DNA of 64,000 nt from Solirubrobacter ginsenosidimutans (GCF_027587205.1 NZ_JAPDOD010000046.1:1-64000); one strand, 5' to 3'; positions 8,727-18,276 are shown, counted from the stretch's first letter. Program-made: numbers and translations. Notes: generated from the sequence alone by a model not told the origin.

Positions 8727-9446
8727 ATGACCGCCGTCGTCTCACCCACCGCCGCCGCGCTCCCCGGCGTCTCGATCGTCCTGCCGTGCCACGACGAGGA
8801 GGCCAACGTCGCCGCCGCGGTGCGGATGGCGTGCCGGGCGGGGAGGATGAACGCGCACGCCTACGAGGTGATCGTCGTCGACGACGGCAGCCGCGACGCC
8901 ACGAACGCCGTCGCCACGCGGCTGGCGGCCGGCGACCCGCACGTCCACGTCGTCGCGCACCCTCGCAACCGCGGTTACGGCGCGGCGCTGCGGACGGGCA
9001 TCGCCGCCTCTCAGCAGCCTTGGGTCCTGCTCACCGACGCGGACCTGCAGTTCGACCTCGTCGACCTCGCGGGCTTCGTGCCACCCGCCGTCGACCACGA
9101 TCTGATCGCCGGGTTCCGCAGGCAGCGCAACGACTCGCGCCGGCGCCGCGCGGCGGCCGCGGTCTGGGGCCGTCTCGTCACCCACCTGCTGCACCTGCAG
9201 GTGCGCGACGTCGACTGCGCGTTCAAACTCGTCCGCCGCGACCTGCTCGAAGAGCTGGAGCTGACGAGTTCCGGCGCCGCGATCTCCGCCGAGCTGCTCG
9301 CCCGCTCACGCGCCCACGGCGCGCGGATCTGCGAGCGCGGCGTGCGGCACCTCCCGCGCAACGCAGGCCGCCAGAGCGGCTTGCGGCCACGAGTCGTGGT
9401 CCGGGCGTCCGCAGAGCTGCTGCGCCTGCGGCGCACGCTCGCGTGA
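8727..9446 (+). CDS. Family 2 glycosyltransferase
   Basis: 239 residues from ATG 8727; an in-frame ATG at 8661 would add 22 residues of low-quality sequence. The fold is the DPM1-like GT2 type: VSIVLPCHDEEANVAAAV (about 15-32), VIVVDDGSRDAT (nucleotide-sugar aspartates), HPRNRGYGAALRTGI, and the LLTDADLQFD metal site. The LQVRDVDCAFKLVRRDLL block is typical of polyprenyl-phosphate sugar transferases. No C-terminal membrane helices are present, so it is a soluble or peripheral enzyme that could supply polyprenyl-linked sugars to the GT-C type membrane transferases at 13.7-16.8 kb (inference). Confidence 0.87.
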   Translation: MTAVVSPTAAALPGVSIVLPCHDEEANVAAAVRMACRAGRMNAHAYEVIVVDDGSRDATNAVATRLAAGDPHVHVVAHPRNRGYGAALRTGIAASQQPWVLLTDADLQFDLVDLAGFVPPAVDHDLIAGFRRQRNDSRRRRAAAAVWGRLVTHLLHLQVRDVDCAFKLVRRDLLEELELTSSGAAISAELLARSRAHGARICERGVRHLPRNAGRQSGLRPRVVVRASAELLRLRRTLA

Positions 9447-9574
9447 GGGGTCAGCGTCCGCTCCACGCCCGTCTTGCCGCCGTCCGCCTCCGGGTGGGCG
9501 GCGGCGCCGGGCGGGTGCGGGCGCGCCAGGGCTCATCCTCGCCTCAGCGCGCACCGGTACCCACGACCACACAC

Positions 9575-10264
9575 ATGCACGACGGCTCGCTCGAGATCCT
9601 CATCGTCGACGACGAGTCGACGCTGCGCGAGACCCTCGCCCGCTCGTTCCAGCGCGAGGGCCACGCGACGTTCGCGGTCGCCGACGGCCGGGCCGCGATC
9701 GACCGGGCGTCGACGCAGCGCTTCGACGTCGTCGTCCTGGACGTCGCGCTCGGCCCGGGCCCGGACGGGTACGAGGTCTGCCGCGTCCTCAGAGAACGCC
9801 ACAACACCGTCCCGATCATCATGCTCACCGCGCTCGACAGCGAGGCCGACACCGTGCTCGGCCTGGAGGCGGGCGCGGACGACTACGTCGGCAAGCCCGT
9901 CGGGCTCGCCGAGCTGCGCAGCCGCATCCGCGCCGTGCTCCGCCGGGCGGGCCCGCGCGCCCAAGACGTCCTCAGCACCGGCCCGCTGCAACTCGACCGC
10001 GGCGCGCGCGAGCTGCGCAAGGACGGCCAGCCGGTGAGCCTGACGTTCTCCGAGTTCGAGGTGATCGCGGCGCTGATGGCGGCGCCCGGGCGCCTCCTCA
10101 ACCGGCAGGAGCTGATGCGCGCGATCTGGGGCGACTCCGCCTTCCGCGACCCGCGCGGCATCGACGTGCACGTCCGGCACCTGCGCGAGAAGCTCGAAGC
10201 AACGCCCGACAGGCCGGAGCTGATCGTGACCGTGCGAGGAGCGGGATACCGGCTCGCGGCTTGA
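9575..10264 (+). CDS. OmpR-family response regulator
   Basis: 229 residues. The receiver has DDE near 12-14, phospho-acceptor D56 (VVVLDVALGPGPDG), T85 and K107. The usual KPF is changed to KPV (YVGKPVGLAE), while the paralogue at 18273-18971 keeps KPF. The winged helix (about 130-229) contains LTFSEFEVIAALM, RQELMRAIWGDS, IDVHVRHLREKLE and VRGAGYRL. The stop overlaps the TTG start of the kinase. The target is unknown. Confidence 0.92.
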   Translation: MHDGSLEILIVDDESTLRETLARSFQREGHATFAVADGRAAIDRASTQRFDVVVLDVALGPGPDGYEVCRVLRERHNTVPIIMLTALDSEADTVLGLEAGADDYVGKPVGLAELRSRIRAVLRRAGPRAQDVLSTGPLQLDRGARELRKDGQPVSLTFSEFEVIAALMAAPGRLLNRQELMRAIWGDSAFRDPRGIDVHVRHLREKLEATPDRPELIVTVRGAGYRLAA

Positions 10265-11595
10265 GACCCGGGCTGCGCGCCCGGCTCGTGCTCGCGCTCT
10301 TCGCGACCGCGGCGACGACCCTGGCCGTCGCGGCGCTCGCCCTGCTCCCGCCGCTGGAAGCTCGCCTGCGCGACGACGCCGCCCGCACGCTGACCCTCCG
10401 CGCCGAGGCGGCCAGCCAAGGGTTCGAGCGCCTCAAGCCGCATCAGAGCCCCAATCGGCTGCTGCGCGCGCTCGCCCGCGCGACCGGCGCCCAGATCATC
10501 CTGATCGACACGTCCGGCGTCCGCGGCGAGACCGACCCGGACGTGCGCGGCAGCCTCGCCGACGCCCGCCGCGCCCTCACGACCCGCCGCAGCGAGCGCG
10601 ACGTCCGCAAGGGGCTCGCCCAGGCCGCGATCCCGATCCGCTTCGAGGGCAAGCCCGCCGCGCTCGCCCTCAGACGCCATCTCGGCGACGTCGGGCGCAC
10701 CTACTCCGTCGTCGCCGACGCCTTCGCCGGCGCCGCGCTCGCCGGGCTCGCGCTCGCGCTGATCGGGGGCTTCGCGCTGAGCGGCCGGATGCTGCGGCGC
10801 CTGCGCGGGCTGAGCAACGCGATGCTCGCCGCCGACCCGATCCTCGCGCCCGCGGAGGTCGACACCGGCCGCGACGAGCTCGGCGAGCTGGCGCGGGCCT
10901 TCGCCGGCCTCCAGCAACGTCTGGCGCAGCAGGAGGACGCCCGCCGGATGTTCGTCGCCACCGCCTCGCACGAGCTGCGCACGCCGCTGGCCTCGCTGCA
11001 GACGCTGCTGGAGCTGACCGTCGACGAGCCCGATCCGGAGCGCATGCGCCAGGACGTTCAAGAGGCGCTCGCGCAGGCCAAGCGCTTGAGCGGGCTGAGC
11101 AAGGGCCTGCTCGACCTCTCGCGCCTGGACGCCGGCATCGAGCTGCGCTCGGAGCCCGTGGAGCTGGGCGAGCTCTCGCGCGCGGTCGCGGCCGAGTTCG
11201 GCAGCGAGCGGCCGACGTGGGTCCCGCCGCACGAGGCCTGCTGGGCACTCGGCGACCCCGAGGGCGTCGCCCGGATCGTCCGCCTGCTGGTCGACAACGC
11301 GCTGCGCTACGCGCCCGCCCCGGCGCCGGTCGAGGTCCGCACGGCCGCCGTCAAGGGTCACGTCGAGCTGCGCGTCCTCGACGGCGGCGCGGGCATCCCC
11401 GACACCGAGCGCGAGGCGATCTTCCAGCGCTTCCAGCGCGGCGAGAACACCACCGCGCCGGGCTTCGGCCTCGGGTTGGCGATCGGCGCCGAGCTGGCCC
11501 GCCGGATGCGGGGGGAGCTCAAGCTCGAGCCGGGCGCACCCGGCGGCGACGAGCCCGCCGGCGCCCGTTTCGTGCTGATACTGCCGCATGCGTGA
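10261..11595 (+). CDS. Sensor histidine kinase
   Basis: 444 residues starting at TTG 10261, which overlaps the regulator stop (TTGA). Membrane segments lie near 8-30 and 153-175 around a sensor loop of about 120 residues. A HAMP linker (GLSNAMLAADP) leads to HisKA with H237 in [15 protein letters not shown]. The ATPase domain has RLLVDNALRYAPA, LDGGAGIPDTERE, IFQRFQRG and GFGLGLAIGAELARRM. It is clearly paralogous to the kinase at 16723-18276 (shared GFGLGLAIG-ELA-RM and DLSRLDA blocks). It overlaps the P450 start by 8 bases, so the three genes are probably co-transcribed. Confidence 0.91.
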   Translation: MRPGLRARLVLALFATAATTLAVAALALLPPLEARLRDDAARTLTLRAEAASQGFERLKPHQSPNRLLRALARATGAQIILIDTSGVRGETDPDVRGSLADARRALTTRRSERDVRKGLAQAAIPIRFEGKPAALALRRHLGDVGRTYSVVADAFAGAALAGLALALIGGFALSGRMLRRLRGLSNAMLAADPILAPAEVDTGRDELGELARAFAGLQQRLAQQEDARRMFVATASHELRTPLASLQTLLELTVDEPDPERMRQDVQEALAQAKRLSGLSKGLLDLSRLDAGIELRSEPVELGELSRAVAAEFGSERPTWVPPHEACWALGDPEGVARIVRLLVDNALRYAPAPAPVEVRTAAVKGHVELRVLDGGAGIPDTEREAIFQRFQRGENTTAPGFGLGLAIGAELARRMRGELKLEPGAPGGDEPAGARFVLILPHA

Positions 11596-12781
11596 TCTCC
11601 CACCGGGCCCACGGGAGCCGAGCGCGCTGCAGACCGTCGAGTGGATCGTCCGCCCGACCGCGTTGCTGCGCCGCGCCCAAGCCCGCTATGGCGAGCCGTT
11701 CACGCTGCGCACCGCCTACAGCGACGCGCCGCTGGTCCTGGTCAGCGACCCGGTGGAGATCAAGCGCATCTACTCCGCACCGCCCGACGTGCTCCAGGGC
11801 GGTGACGCCTCGGCCTTCCTGGAGCCCTTCACCGGCAAGCGCTCGGTGCTGATCCTGCACGGCGAGGAGCACCTCCGGCAGCGCCGCCTGATGCTCCCGC
11901 CCTTCCACGGCGAGGCGCTCAAGCGCTGGAAGGACACGGTCGCCGAGATCACCCACGCCGAGCTCGACACCTGGCGCTCGGGCGAGCTGCTCAAGACGCT
12001 CCCGCGGATGCAGGCGATCACGCTGGAGGTGATCCAGCGGGTGATCTTCGGCAGCCGCGACCTCGAGCTGCGGGACGCGCTGCGCCGCGCGCTCGACCTC
12101 ACCGGCTCGATGCCGGACCTGGTCTGGATGTCGCTCTTCGGCCCGCATCAGCGCTTCACGCGCGCCGTCGAGCGCATCGACGAGCTGATCTACGCGCGCA
12201 TCGACAGCGCGGGCGGCGGAGACTCGATCCTCGACATGCTCAAGGCCTCGGGGGCGACCCGCGAGGAGCTGCGCGACCAGCTCGTCACGCTGCTCGCCGC
12301 CGGGCACGAGACGACCGCGACCGCGCTCGCGTGGGCGCTCGAGCGCCTCGCCCGCCACCCCGAGACCGACCTGAGCGACGACGCGCGCCTCGACGCGGCG
12401 ATCCGCGAGGTGCTGCGCACCCGCCCGGTCCTCTCCATCACCGCTCGCAAGACCCTGCAGCCGTACCGCATCGGCGCCTACACGCTGCCCCAGGACGTCT
12501 ACGTCGCGGCCTGCCTCTACCTCGCCCACCGCCGCGCGGGCACGACGTTCGACCCGACGAGACCGGCATCGGAGGAGCCCTACAGCTTCATCCCGTTCGG
12601 CGGCGGCACCCGCCGCTGCCTCGGTGCCGCGTTCGCGCTGCTGGAGATGCGCGAGGTCATCCGGGCGGTGACCCAGCGGTTCACCCTCGCGCCCGACCGG
12701 CCCCGCGGGGAGCGGATGCGCCGCCGCAGCGTCGTCCTCGCGCCCTCACGTCAAGGCTCGATCATCCCAACAGCTCGATGA
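11588..12781 (+). CDS. Cytochrome P450
   Basis: 397 residues with all P450 hallmarks: the I-helix oxygen-binding motif AGHETT (about 238-243), ExxR E274-V-L-R277, and the heme loop FIPFGGGTRRCLGAAFALLE with axial ligand C344. The proline-rich start LPPGPRE and the ILHGEEHLRQRRLMLPPFHGE block resemble the CYP110/bacterial fatty-acid or terpene-like class I enzymes. It should be a soluble monooxygenase needing ferredoxin and a reductase, neither of which is in the window. It follows a two-component kinase with an 8-base overlap, so that pair may regulate it. Confidence 0.94.
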   Translation: MRDLPPGPREPSALQTVEWIVRPTALLRRAQARYGEPFTLRTAYSDAPLVLVSDPVEIKRIYSAPPDVLQGGDASAFLEPFTGKRSVLILHGEEHLRQRRLMLPPFHGEALKRWKDTVAEITHAELDTWRSGELLKTLPRMQAITLEVIQRVIFGSRDLELRDALRRALDLTGSMPDLVWMSLFGPHQRFTRAVERIDELIYARIDSAGGGDSILDMLKASGATREELRDQLVTLLAAGHETTATALAWALERLARHPETDLSDDARLDAAIREVLRTRPVLSITARKTLQPYRIGAYTLPQDVYVAACLYLAHRRAGTTFDPTRPASEEPYSFIPFGGGTRRCLGAAFALLEMREVIRAVTQRFTLAPDRPRGERMRRRSVVLAPSRQGSIIPTAR

Positions 12782-12821
12782 GCGCTCTTAATGCCCAGAG
12801 CCGCTAGCGTGATCTCTCGGA

Positions 12822-13727
12822 ATGCCAGGCATGTTCTGCCGTCATAATCGGCTCACTTCGAAGTGCCCGATCTGCGCCCGCGAACTTCGCGAGGCAACTC
12901 CCGTGCGTCACGTCACCGTGCGCAGACCGGGAGCCACGTCGACGCCCAAGCCCCGGGCCAAGTCGGCGGCGTCCGGATCCTCGGGCGCCCGTTCCTCGAA
13001 GCGTCTCGTCACGCGGCAGCTGCAGCGCGCCGCCGACGACGGGTACCGCAACCCACTCGTCCAGGGCATGAAGGCGACGGCCGATGCCGAACGCCTCGCC
13101 GTCGCGGTGACGATCGCCGCGGCACGGCTCGAGCCGCCCGGACCGTACACGGTGATCGACGAGACGCCGGACATCGAGCAGGCGACCTGGCTCGCCTTCC
13201 TGCTCGCGCTCGCCCCCGAGCGGACCGAGATCATCGAGCAGGTGCGTCCCGCGTGGGAGGACACCGAGAACCTCGACGCGCTCCCCGCCGCCAAGGCCAA
13301 GACTGCCGCCGCCTATCGCGCCTGGGTCGGCCGCGCCGGCTCGCAGGAGGCCGCCTTCACGGGCGAGGAGATCTGGACGCCGGAGCGGCGCTTCGGGCGG
13401 GTCTTCGAGCGCCTCGCGCTCCCCGGCTTCACCCGCCCCATGCGCTACGACCTGCTGGCCGCGCTCGGCGCCGCCGACATCTACCCGCTCGAGCCCGACG
13501 GGCTGTACCTGGTCGAGGACGACGCGACGACGCTCGCCGCCAAGCGGCTGTTCGTCTCCGGTGACCGGATGCTGCTCGAGCGCCGCGCGCAGGAGCTCGT
13601 CGACGCCTCCGGCATGCCGGTCGGCGCGTTCGACAAGGGCCTCGCCTGGTTCGGCACCCCCACCGAGCCCGTCGACATGTCGGTGGAGCCGGACCCGGGG
13701 ATCGCCGCCGCCCTCGGCATTGGGTAA
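12822..13727 (+). CDS. Zinc-ribbon-tipped protein of unknown function
   Basis: 301 residues. The N-terminus CRHNRLTSKCPICARE places C6, H8, C15 and C18 as a compact zinc knuckle. A basic, Ser/Pro-rich linker (about 35-65) follows, then a mostly helical domain (about 65-300) with conserved-looking blocks DDGYRNPLVQGMKATADAER, GPYTVIDE, EEIWTPERRFGRVFERLALPGF and ALGAADIYPLEPDGLYL. No transport signal is seen. A nucleic-acid or protein-binding role is only a guess. The second ATG at 12831 is a possible start. Its neighbours (P450, GT-C enzymes) give no functional hint. Confidence 0.75.
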   Translation: MPGMFCRHNRLTSKCPICARELREATPVRHVTVRRPGATSTPKPRAKSAASGSSGARSSKRLVTRQLQRAADDGYRNPLVQGMKATADAERLAVAVTIAAARLEPPGPYTVIDETPDIEQATWLAFLLALAPERTEIIEQVRPAWEDTENLDALPAAKAKTAAAYRAWVGRAGSQEAAFTGEEIWTPERRFGRVFERLALPGFTRPMRYDLLAALGAADIYPLEPDGLYLVEDDATTLAAKRLFVSGDRMLLERRAQELVDASGMPVGAFDKGLAWFGTPTEPVDMSVEPDPGIAAALGIG

Positions 13728-13736
13728 GAGCACGCT

Positions 13737-15209
13737 GTGGCGTTTGCGCCCCTGACCGCATTGGCCCCGGGTGCATCGCGCATGCTCGAGCGGCTCGCGC
13801 CGCCTCCCGAGACCGCTGACATGGCACCGGCGCGGGCTCGCCCGTGGCGGCTGCTGGTGCTCGGCTGCCTGGCGCTTGCCGGGCTGAGCCTGCTGTGGCC
13901 GTCCGTTCCGACGTATGACCCGTGGGCGTGGATCATCTGGGGGCGCGAGATCGCGCACCTGGATCTCGTCACGAAGACCGGACCGAGCTGGAAGCCGCTG
14001 CCGGTCATCTTCACGACGCCCTTCAGCCTCGCGGGTGACGACGGCGCGCCGCTGCTGTGGCTCGTCGTGGCGCGGGCCGGCGGGATCCTCGCCTTCGCGA
14101 TGGCGTTCCGGCTCGGCAAGCGCCTCGCCGGGCCGGTCGCGGGGCTGATCGCGGCGGGCTCGCTGATCCTCGCCGACGAGTTCATCCGCAACTTCTTCCG
14201 CGGCAACTCGGAGGGCATCCTCGTCGCGGTCTGCCTGTGGGCGATCGAGCGCCACCTCGACGGCCGCCGCCGCGACGCGTTCCTGCTCGGCCTCGCCGCC
14301 GCGCTGTTGCGCCCCGAGGTGTGGCCGTTCATCGCGCTCTACGGGCTGTACCTGATCGCCGCGGACTGGCACGCCAAGAACCGGCTCCCGGTCAAGACGA
14401 CGATCCTCGTGATCGGTGGAGGCCTCGCCCTGGGCATCCTCTGGTTCGTGCCGGAATACCTCGGTTCAGGCGACTTCCTGCGTGCGGCGGCCCGCGCGCG
14501 CAAGCCGAACCCGGACTCGGCGGCCTTCGCCGCGCACCCGTTCATCGAGGTCTTCAATCGCAGCGCGTCGGTGCTGACGCCGCCGGTCTACATCGGCGGG
14601 CTGCTGGCGTTCTGCGCCGCGCTGTACGCGTTCATCAAGCGCCGCGAGGACGGGCTGATCCTCGCGATGGCCGCGATCGGCACCGTGCTGATGATCGCCG
14701 TCGCCGGCATGACCCAGGCGGGCTTCGCGGGCAACCTGCGCTACATCGCGCTCCCTGCCGCGCTGGTGTGCGTGCTGGCCGGAGCCGGGTGGGTGTGGCT
14801 GGTGCGGTCGACCGCGGCGCGCTGGGGCGTGATCGCGGCATCCGCGCTCGCGCTCGCGATCGCCGCCGCGTCGGCGCCGTTCGTGATCGAGGACATCAAC
14901 GAGCTCGACCTCGCCGGCCAGCGGATCAAGGCCGAGGCCGACCTCTACGGCACCGTCCCGGAGGCGATCAAGGCGGGTGGGGGCGAGGCGAAGCTGAAGT
15001 CCTGCGGCACGGTGTACACCGGGGCCTTCCAGACGCAGGCCGTCGCGTGGTACATGCATTTGCACGAGATGGACTCCGAGATCTTCGCCTTCCCGCCCGG
15101 CACGACCATCGCGCCCAGCTTCTCGTCCCTGTCCCGCGACCCGCGCTTCCCGACGATCGCCAAGACCCGGAAGTGGGTCATCGGCTCGAGCTGCGCCGCC
15201 GCCAAGTAG
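13737..15209 (+). CDS. Polytopic GT-C-like membrane protein
   Basis: 490 residues from GTG 13737 with AAGAG just upstream (ATGs at 13782 and 13821 are alternatives). About nine or ten hydrophobic helices run from near residue 38 to 390. The first luminal loop carries VPTYDPWAWIIWGREI, with acidic residues placed as in GT-C glycosyltransferases such as the PMT/ArnT class, and the C-terminus is a soluble extracytoplasmic domain (about 395-490). It probably transfers a polyprenyl-linked sugar to an extracytoplasmic acceptor. The stop is directly followed by the ATG of a second GT-C enzyme, so the two form an operon. Confidence 0.75.
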   Translation: MAFAPLTALAPGASRMLERLAPPPETADMAPARARPWRLLVLGCLALAGLSLLWPSVPTYDPWAWIIWGREIAHLDLVTKTGPSWKPLPVIFTTPFSLAGDDGAPLLWLVVARAGGILAFAMAFRLGKRLAGPVAGLIAAGSLILADEFIRNFFRGNSEGILVAVCLWAIERHLDGRRRDAFLLGLAAALLRPEVWPFIALYGLYLIAADWHAKNRLPVKTTILVIGGGLALGILWFVPEYLGSGDFLRAAARARKPNPDSAAFAAHPFIEVFNRSASVLTPPVYIGGLLAFCAALYAFIKRREDGLILAMAAIGTVLMIAVAGMTQAGFAGNLRYIALPAALVCVLAGAGWVWLVRSTAARWGVIAASALALAIAAASAPFVIEDINELDLAGQRIKAEADLYGTVPEAIKAGGGEAKLKSCGTVYTGAFQTQAVAWYMHLHEMDSEIFAFPPGTTIAPSFSSLSRDPRFPTIAKTRKWVIGSSCAAAK

Positions 15210-16778
15210 ATGTCGACGCTCGCATCAAGAACCGAGTGGACGGTCAAGGCGCGTGCCGTGACCGGCGCGCGCGTCGCGGTCCCCGCGGGGATCGGCGCGC
15301 TCGTCGCGGTCTCGCTGATGCTGCGCACGACCGAGCTCGGGATCGGGTTCTGGATCGACGAGGGTCTCTCGGTCGGGATCGCCGACCGCCCGCTCTCCGA
15401 CATCCCGTTCGCGCTGCGCCAGGACGGCTCGCCGCCGCTGTACTACATGCTCCTGCACTTCTGGCTCGGCATCGCGGGGCGCAGCGAGGCGGGGGTCCGA
15501 GGGCTGAGCCTGCTGTTCGCGCTGCTGGCGATCCCGGTCGGGTTCTGGGCGGGCAAGGCGATCTGGGGGACGTTCAAGGCCGCCTGGTTCGCCGCGATCC
15601 TGATGGCGTTCAACCCGTTCCTGGCGCAGTACGCGCAGGAAGCGCGGATGTACTCGATGGTCGCGCTGCTGATCATCCCGGCGACCGCTTGCTTCATCCG
15701 CGCGTACGCGCTCGACACCGAGAACCGAAAACCCTGGATCGCCGGGTTCGCGGTCTCGGTCGCGGTCGCCCTGTACACGCACAACTGGCCGATCTTCTTC
15801 ACGATCAGCGCGGCGGTCGCGTGGGCGCTGCTGTGGATCCTGGCCGACAAGCCGCGCCGGCGCGAGCTCCTGCGCGACGGCCTGCTCGGCTTCGGCGGGC
15901 TGTTCGTGCTCTACCTGCCGTGGGTCCCGACGACGCTCTACCAGGCCGCGCACACCGGCGCGCCGTGGGCCGACGCCCCCGCGCTGGACTCGCTGCTGGG
16001 GGTGCCGGGCGTGCTGCTCGGCCGGATGCCGCAGATCGTCCTGCTGATCTGCGCCGGCGCGGGGCTGATCGCGCTCGCCCGGCGCCCGCTGAGCCAGTAC
16101 GCCCGGGCGGCGCTGTGCCTGGCGATCATCGCGGTGCTCACGCCGACGATCGCGTGGCTGCTGTCGCAATCCTCACCCGCCTGGGCCAACCGCTACCTGG
16201 CGGCCGCGCTGCCCCCGTTCCTGCTGCTCGCCGCCGGCGGCCTGGCGGGCGCGCGCCGGCTCGGCATCGTCGGCCTCGTCCTGGTCGTGATCATGTGGTA
16301 CCAGGACGCCGCCCCTGTGGAGAAGTCCAACGTCCGCGCGATCACCCACGTGATCACGCCGAGCCTGCGCCCCGGCGACCTGATCATCTCCACGCAGCCC
16401 GAGACGATCCCGGTCCTGCACTACTACCTGCCGCCCGGGTTGAAGTACGCGACGCTGACCGGCGCCCAGAAGGACCTGGGCGTGTGGGACTGGCGCGACG
16501 GCGTCAAACGCCTGGACGCCACGACGCCGGAGAAGGACCTCAAGCCCGTCATCGACGCGCTGCCGGTGGGCGCGCGGGTCGTGCTGGTCGAGCCGATCAC
16601 GTGGACGCTCAACCGCTGGAGCGCCCCCTGGACGGCGCTCGTCCGGATCCGCTCCAAGGAGTGGTCGCAGTTCCTGTCCAACGACCCGCGGCTGCACGTG
16701 ACCGCGATTCAGCCGACGGGTTTCACGCCGCCGCGGCCGAATCCGGTGCAGGCGACGGTGATGGTGAAGACGGGCTAG
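15210..16778 (+). CDS. GT39/PMT-like membrane glycosyltransferase
   Basis: 522 residues beginning on the base after the previous stop. Multiple membrane helices (about 11) and the first-loop motif GIGFWIDEGLSVGIA with D50-E51 fit the catalytic acidic pair of PMT_2-type GT-C enzymes. DGSPPLYYMLLHFW and YAQEARMYSMVALL are further family signatures. The C-terminal 150 residues form an extracytoplasmic domain. It likely glycosylates envelope proteins or lipids outside the membrane. The 3' end overlaps the antisense end of the convergent kinase gene by 56 bases. Confidence 0.85.
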   Translation: MSTLASRTEWTVKARAVTGARVAVPAGIGALVAVSLMLRTTELGIGFWIDEGLSVGIADRPLSDIPFALRQDGSPPLYYMLLHFWLGIAGRSEAGVRGLSLLFALLAIPVGFWAGKAIWGTFKAAWFAAILMAFNPFLAQYAQEARMYSMVALLIIPATACFIRAYALDTENRKPWIAGFAVSVAVALYTHNWPIFFTISAAVAWALLWILADKPRRRELLRDGLLGFGGLFVLYLPWVPTTLYQAAHTGAPWADAPALDSLLGVPGVLLGRMPQIVLLICAGAGLIALARRPLSQYARAALCLAIIAVLTPTIAWLLSQSSPAWANRYLAAALPPFLLLAAGGLAGARRLGIVGLVLVVIMWYQDAAPVEKSNVRAITHVITPSLRPGDLIISTQPETIPVLHYYLPPGLKYATLTGAQKDLGVWDWRDGVKRLDATTPEKDLKPVIDALPVGARVVLVEPITWTLNRWSAPWTALVRIRSKEWSQFLSNDPRLHVTAIQPTGFTPPRPNPVQATVMVKTG

Positions 16779-18276
16779 CCGGCAGCGTCAGCACGAAGCA
16801 GGCGCCGCCCTCGTGGGCGTCCGAGAGCTCGAGCGTCCCGTTCATCCGCTCGGCCAGCTCGCGCCCGATCGCCAGGCCGAGGCCGAACCCGCTCTCCACG
16901 CTGGTCGCCTTCCCGCGATGGAAGCGCTCGAAGACGTGCTCGCGCTCGTCCTCCGGGACGCCCGGCCCGCGGTCGGAGACGCGCACCGCGACGCGGTGGC
17001 CGACGTGGGTGGCGTTGATCTCGATCGGCGCACCGCGCGGTGCGTAGCGCAGGGCGTTGTCGATCAGGATGCGGACGACCCGCGCGCACGCCGCCGGATC
17101 GGCCCGCGCCCAGCACGGCCCGGGGGAGTCGACCTCCAGCTCGACGCCGCGGTCGCCGGCCCGCAGGGAGAACTCCGCGGCCACCGCGCGTGCGATCTCG
17201 CCCAGCTCGACCGGCTCGGAGCGCAGCTGCACCGCCGCGTCGAGGCGGGAGAGATCGAGCAGCTCGGTCGCGAGCACGGAGAGCCGGCGCAGCTCGCCGC
17301 GCGCGCTCTCGACCTGCTCCTGCGCGTCCTGCAGGTCGCCGCCTTCGCGCAGGTCCTCGTCAAGCAGCTCCATCGTGCCCTGGAGCATCGTCAGCGGCGT
17401 GCGCAGCTCGTGCGAGGCGGTGGCGACGAACGAGCGCCGCGCCGTCTCCTGCCGGCGCAGCTCCTCCTGCATGCGGCCCAGGGCACGGGCGAGATCGCCG
17501 ACCTCGTCACGGCCGCGGTCGGTCGGCGCCGGCGCCTCGGGCCCCTCGGCCGTGATCCGGAGCGCGGCGCGCTGCAGCAGCTTCAGACGCCGCGTCAGCG
17601 TGCTCGACAGCGCGAGCCCGAGCCCGATCGCCACCGCGAGGCTGATCACGGCGGCCGTGAAGAGCGCGTTGCGCACGAGCCGGACCGTGGTGGAGACCTC
17701 GGTCAGATTGCGCTGGGAGACGACGACGCCGGCGATCTTCCCGTTGATGAAGACGGGCATCGCGAACGTCAGCTCGTCGTCGATGATCTGGGTTTCCGAG
17801 ATGTTCTCGTTCGTGGCCTGGAGCGCGAGGCGTAGCGCGCTCTCGTCCGGGGTGTTCTGGAAGTCGGTGTCGACGAAGAACGCCGGAGAGTCCGTGCCCG
17901 CGGCATCGGTGAAGCTGAGGTCGGTGACCAGGACGCGTGCTCCGTTCGTGCGTTCGCGAAGCTCGAAGGCCAGCCTGGAGAGCTCCGTGGCGCGGCGCTG
18001 ACGGCGCTCCTTCTCCGCATTGACGTACCCGCCGCCCTGCTCGACCGGGAGCTTGGCGAGCTTCGGATCGACCTTCTTGGTCTTCGTCAGCGCGGTCTCG
18101 AAGTCCCCCTGCGTCGCCTCGGTCGTTTCCTGCAGGGCCGACTCGCTCTGGTCGCGCAGCCGTGACTGCAGCGGTCCGATCGTGATCGCCGCCGCCACGA
18201 CCAGCGTCACCGCACTCGTCAGCACGAGGGAGAGCAGCAGCCTCCCGCGGAGCCCTCGCAGTGCAGCGCGGATCAT
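16723..18276 (-). CDS. Sensor histidine kinase
   Basis: 517 residues. Membrane segments lie near 12-34 and 203-225 and bracket a long sensor region (about 35-202) that ends in a CHASE/PAS-like sheet (FAMPVFINGKIAGVVVSQRNL). HAMP and HisKA follow, with H289 in [15 protein letters not shown], then the ATPase domain (RILIDNALRYAPRG, VSDRGPGVPEDERE, GFGLGLAIGRELAERM). The tail is Ser/Pro/Ala-rich where it overlaps the convergent GT39 gene. It is paralogous to the kinase at 10261-11595 and overlaps its own regulator gene by 4 bases. Confidence 0.91.
   Translation of the reverse strand: MIRAALRGLRGRLLLSLVLTSAVTLVVAAAITIGPLQSRLRDQSESALQETTEATQGDFETALTKTKKVDPKLAKLPVEQGGGYVNAEKERRQRRATELSRLAFELRERTNGARVLVTDLSFTDAAGTDSPAFFVDTDFQNTPDESALRLALQATNENISETQIIDDELTFAMPVFINGKIAGVVVSQRNLTEVSTTVRLVRNALFTAAVISLAVAIGLGLALSSTLTRRLKLLQRAALRITAEGPEAPAPTDRGRDEVGDLARALGRMQEELRRQETARRSFVATASHELRTPLTMLQGTMELLDEDLREGGDLQDAQEQVESARGELRRLSVLATELLDLSRLDAAVQLRSEPVELGEIARAVAAEFSLRAGDRGVELEVDSPGPCWARADPAACARVVRILIDNALRYAPRGAPIEINATHVGHRVAVRVSDRGPGVPEDEREHVFERFHRGKATSVESGFGLGLAIGRELAERMNGTLELSDAHEGGACFVLTLPASPSSPSPSPAPDSAAAA

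Noticed and set aside
8224..8745. A 173-residue minus-strand ORF in the long gap
   Set aside because: It runs through the 19-bp hairpin and the terminator stem, has no domain and shows poor codon structure.
9883..11589. A 568-residue minus-strand open frame antisense to the kinase at 10261-11595
   Set aside because: Its composition is typical of a GC-rich antisense shadow, and the opposite strand has full HisKA and ATPase motifs.
12804..14372. A 522-residue minus-strand open frame
   Set aside because: It has no domains and is antisense to the zinc-knuckle and GT-C genes, which have proper starts and motifs.
14057..17047. A 996-residue plus-strand open frame across the GT-C genes
   Set aside because: It is Arg/Gly/Pro-rich shadow sequence of two genes with clear membrane and catalytic motifs in another frame.
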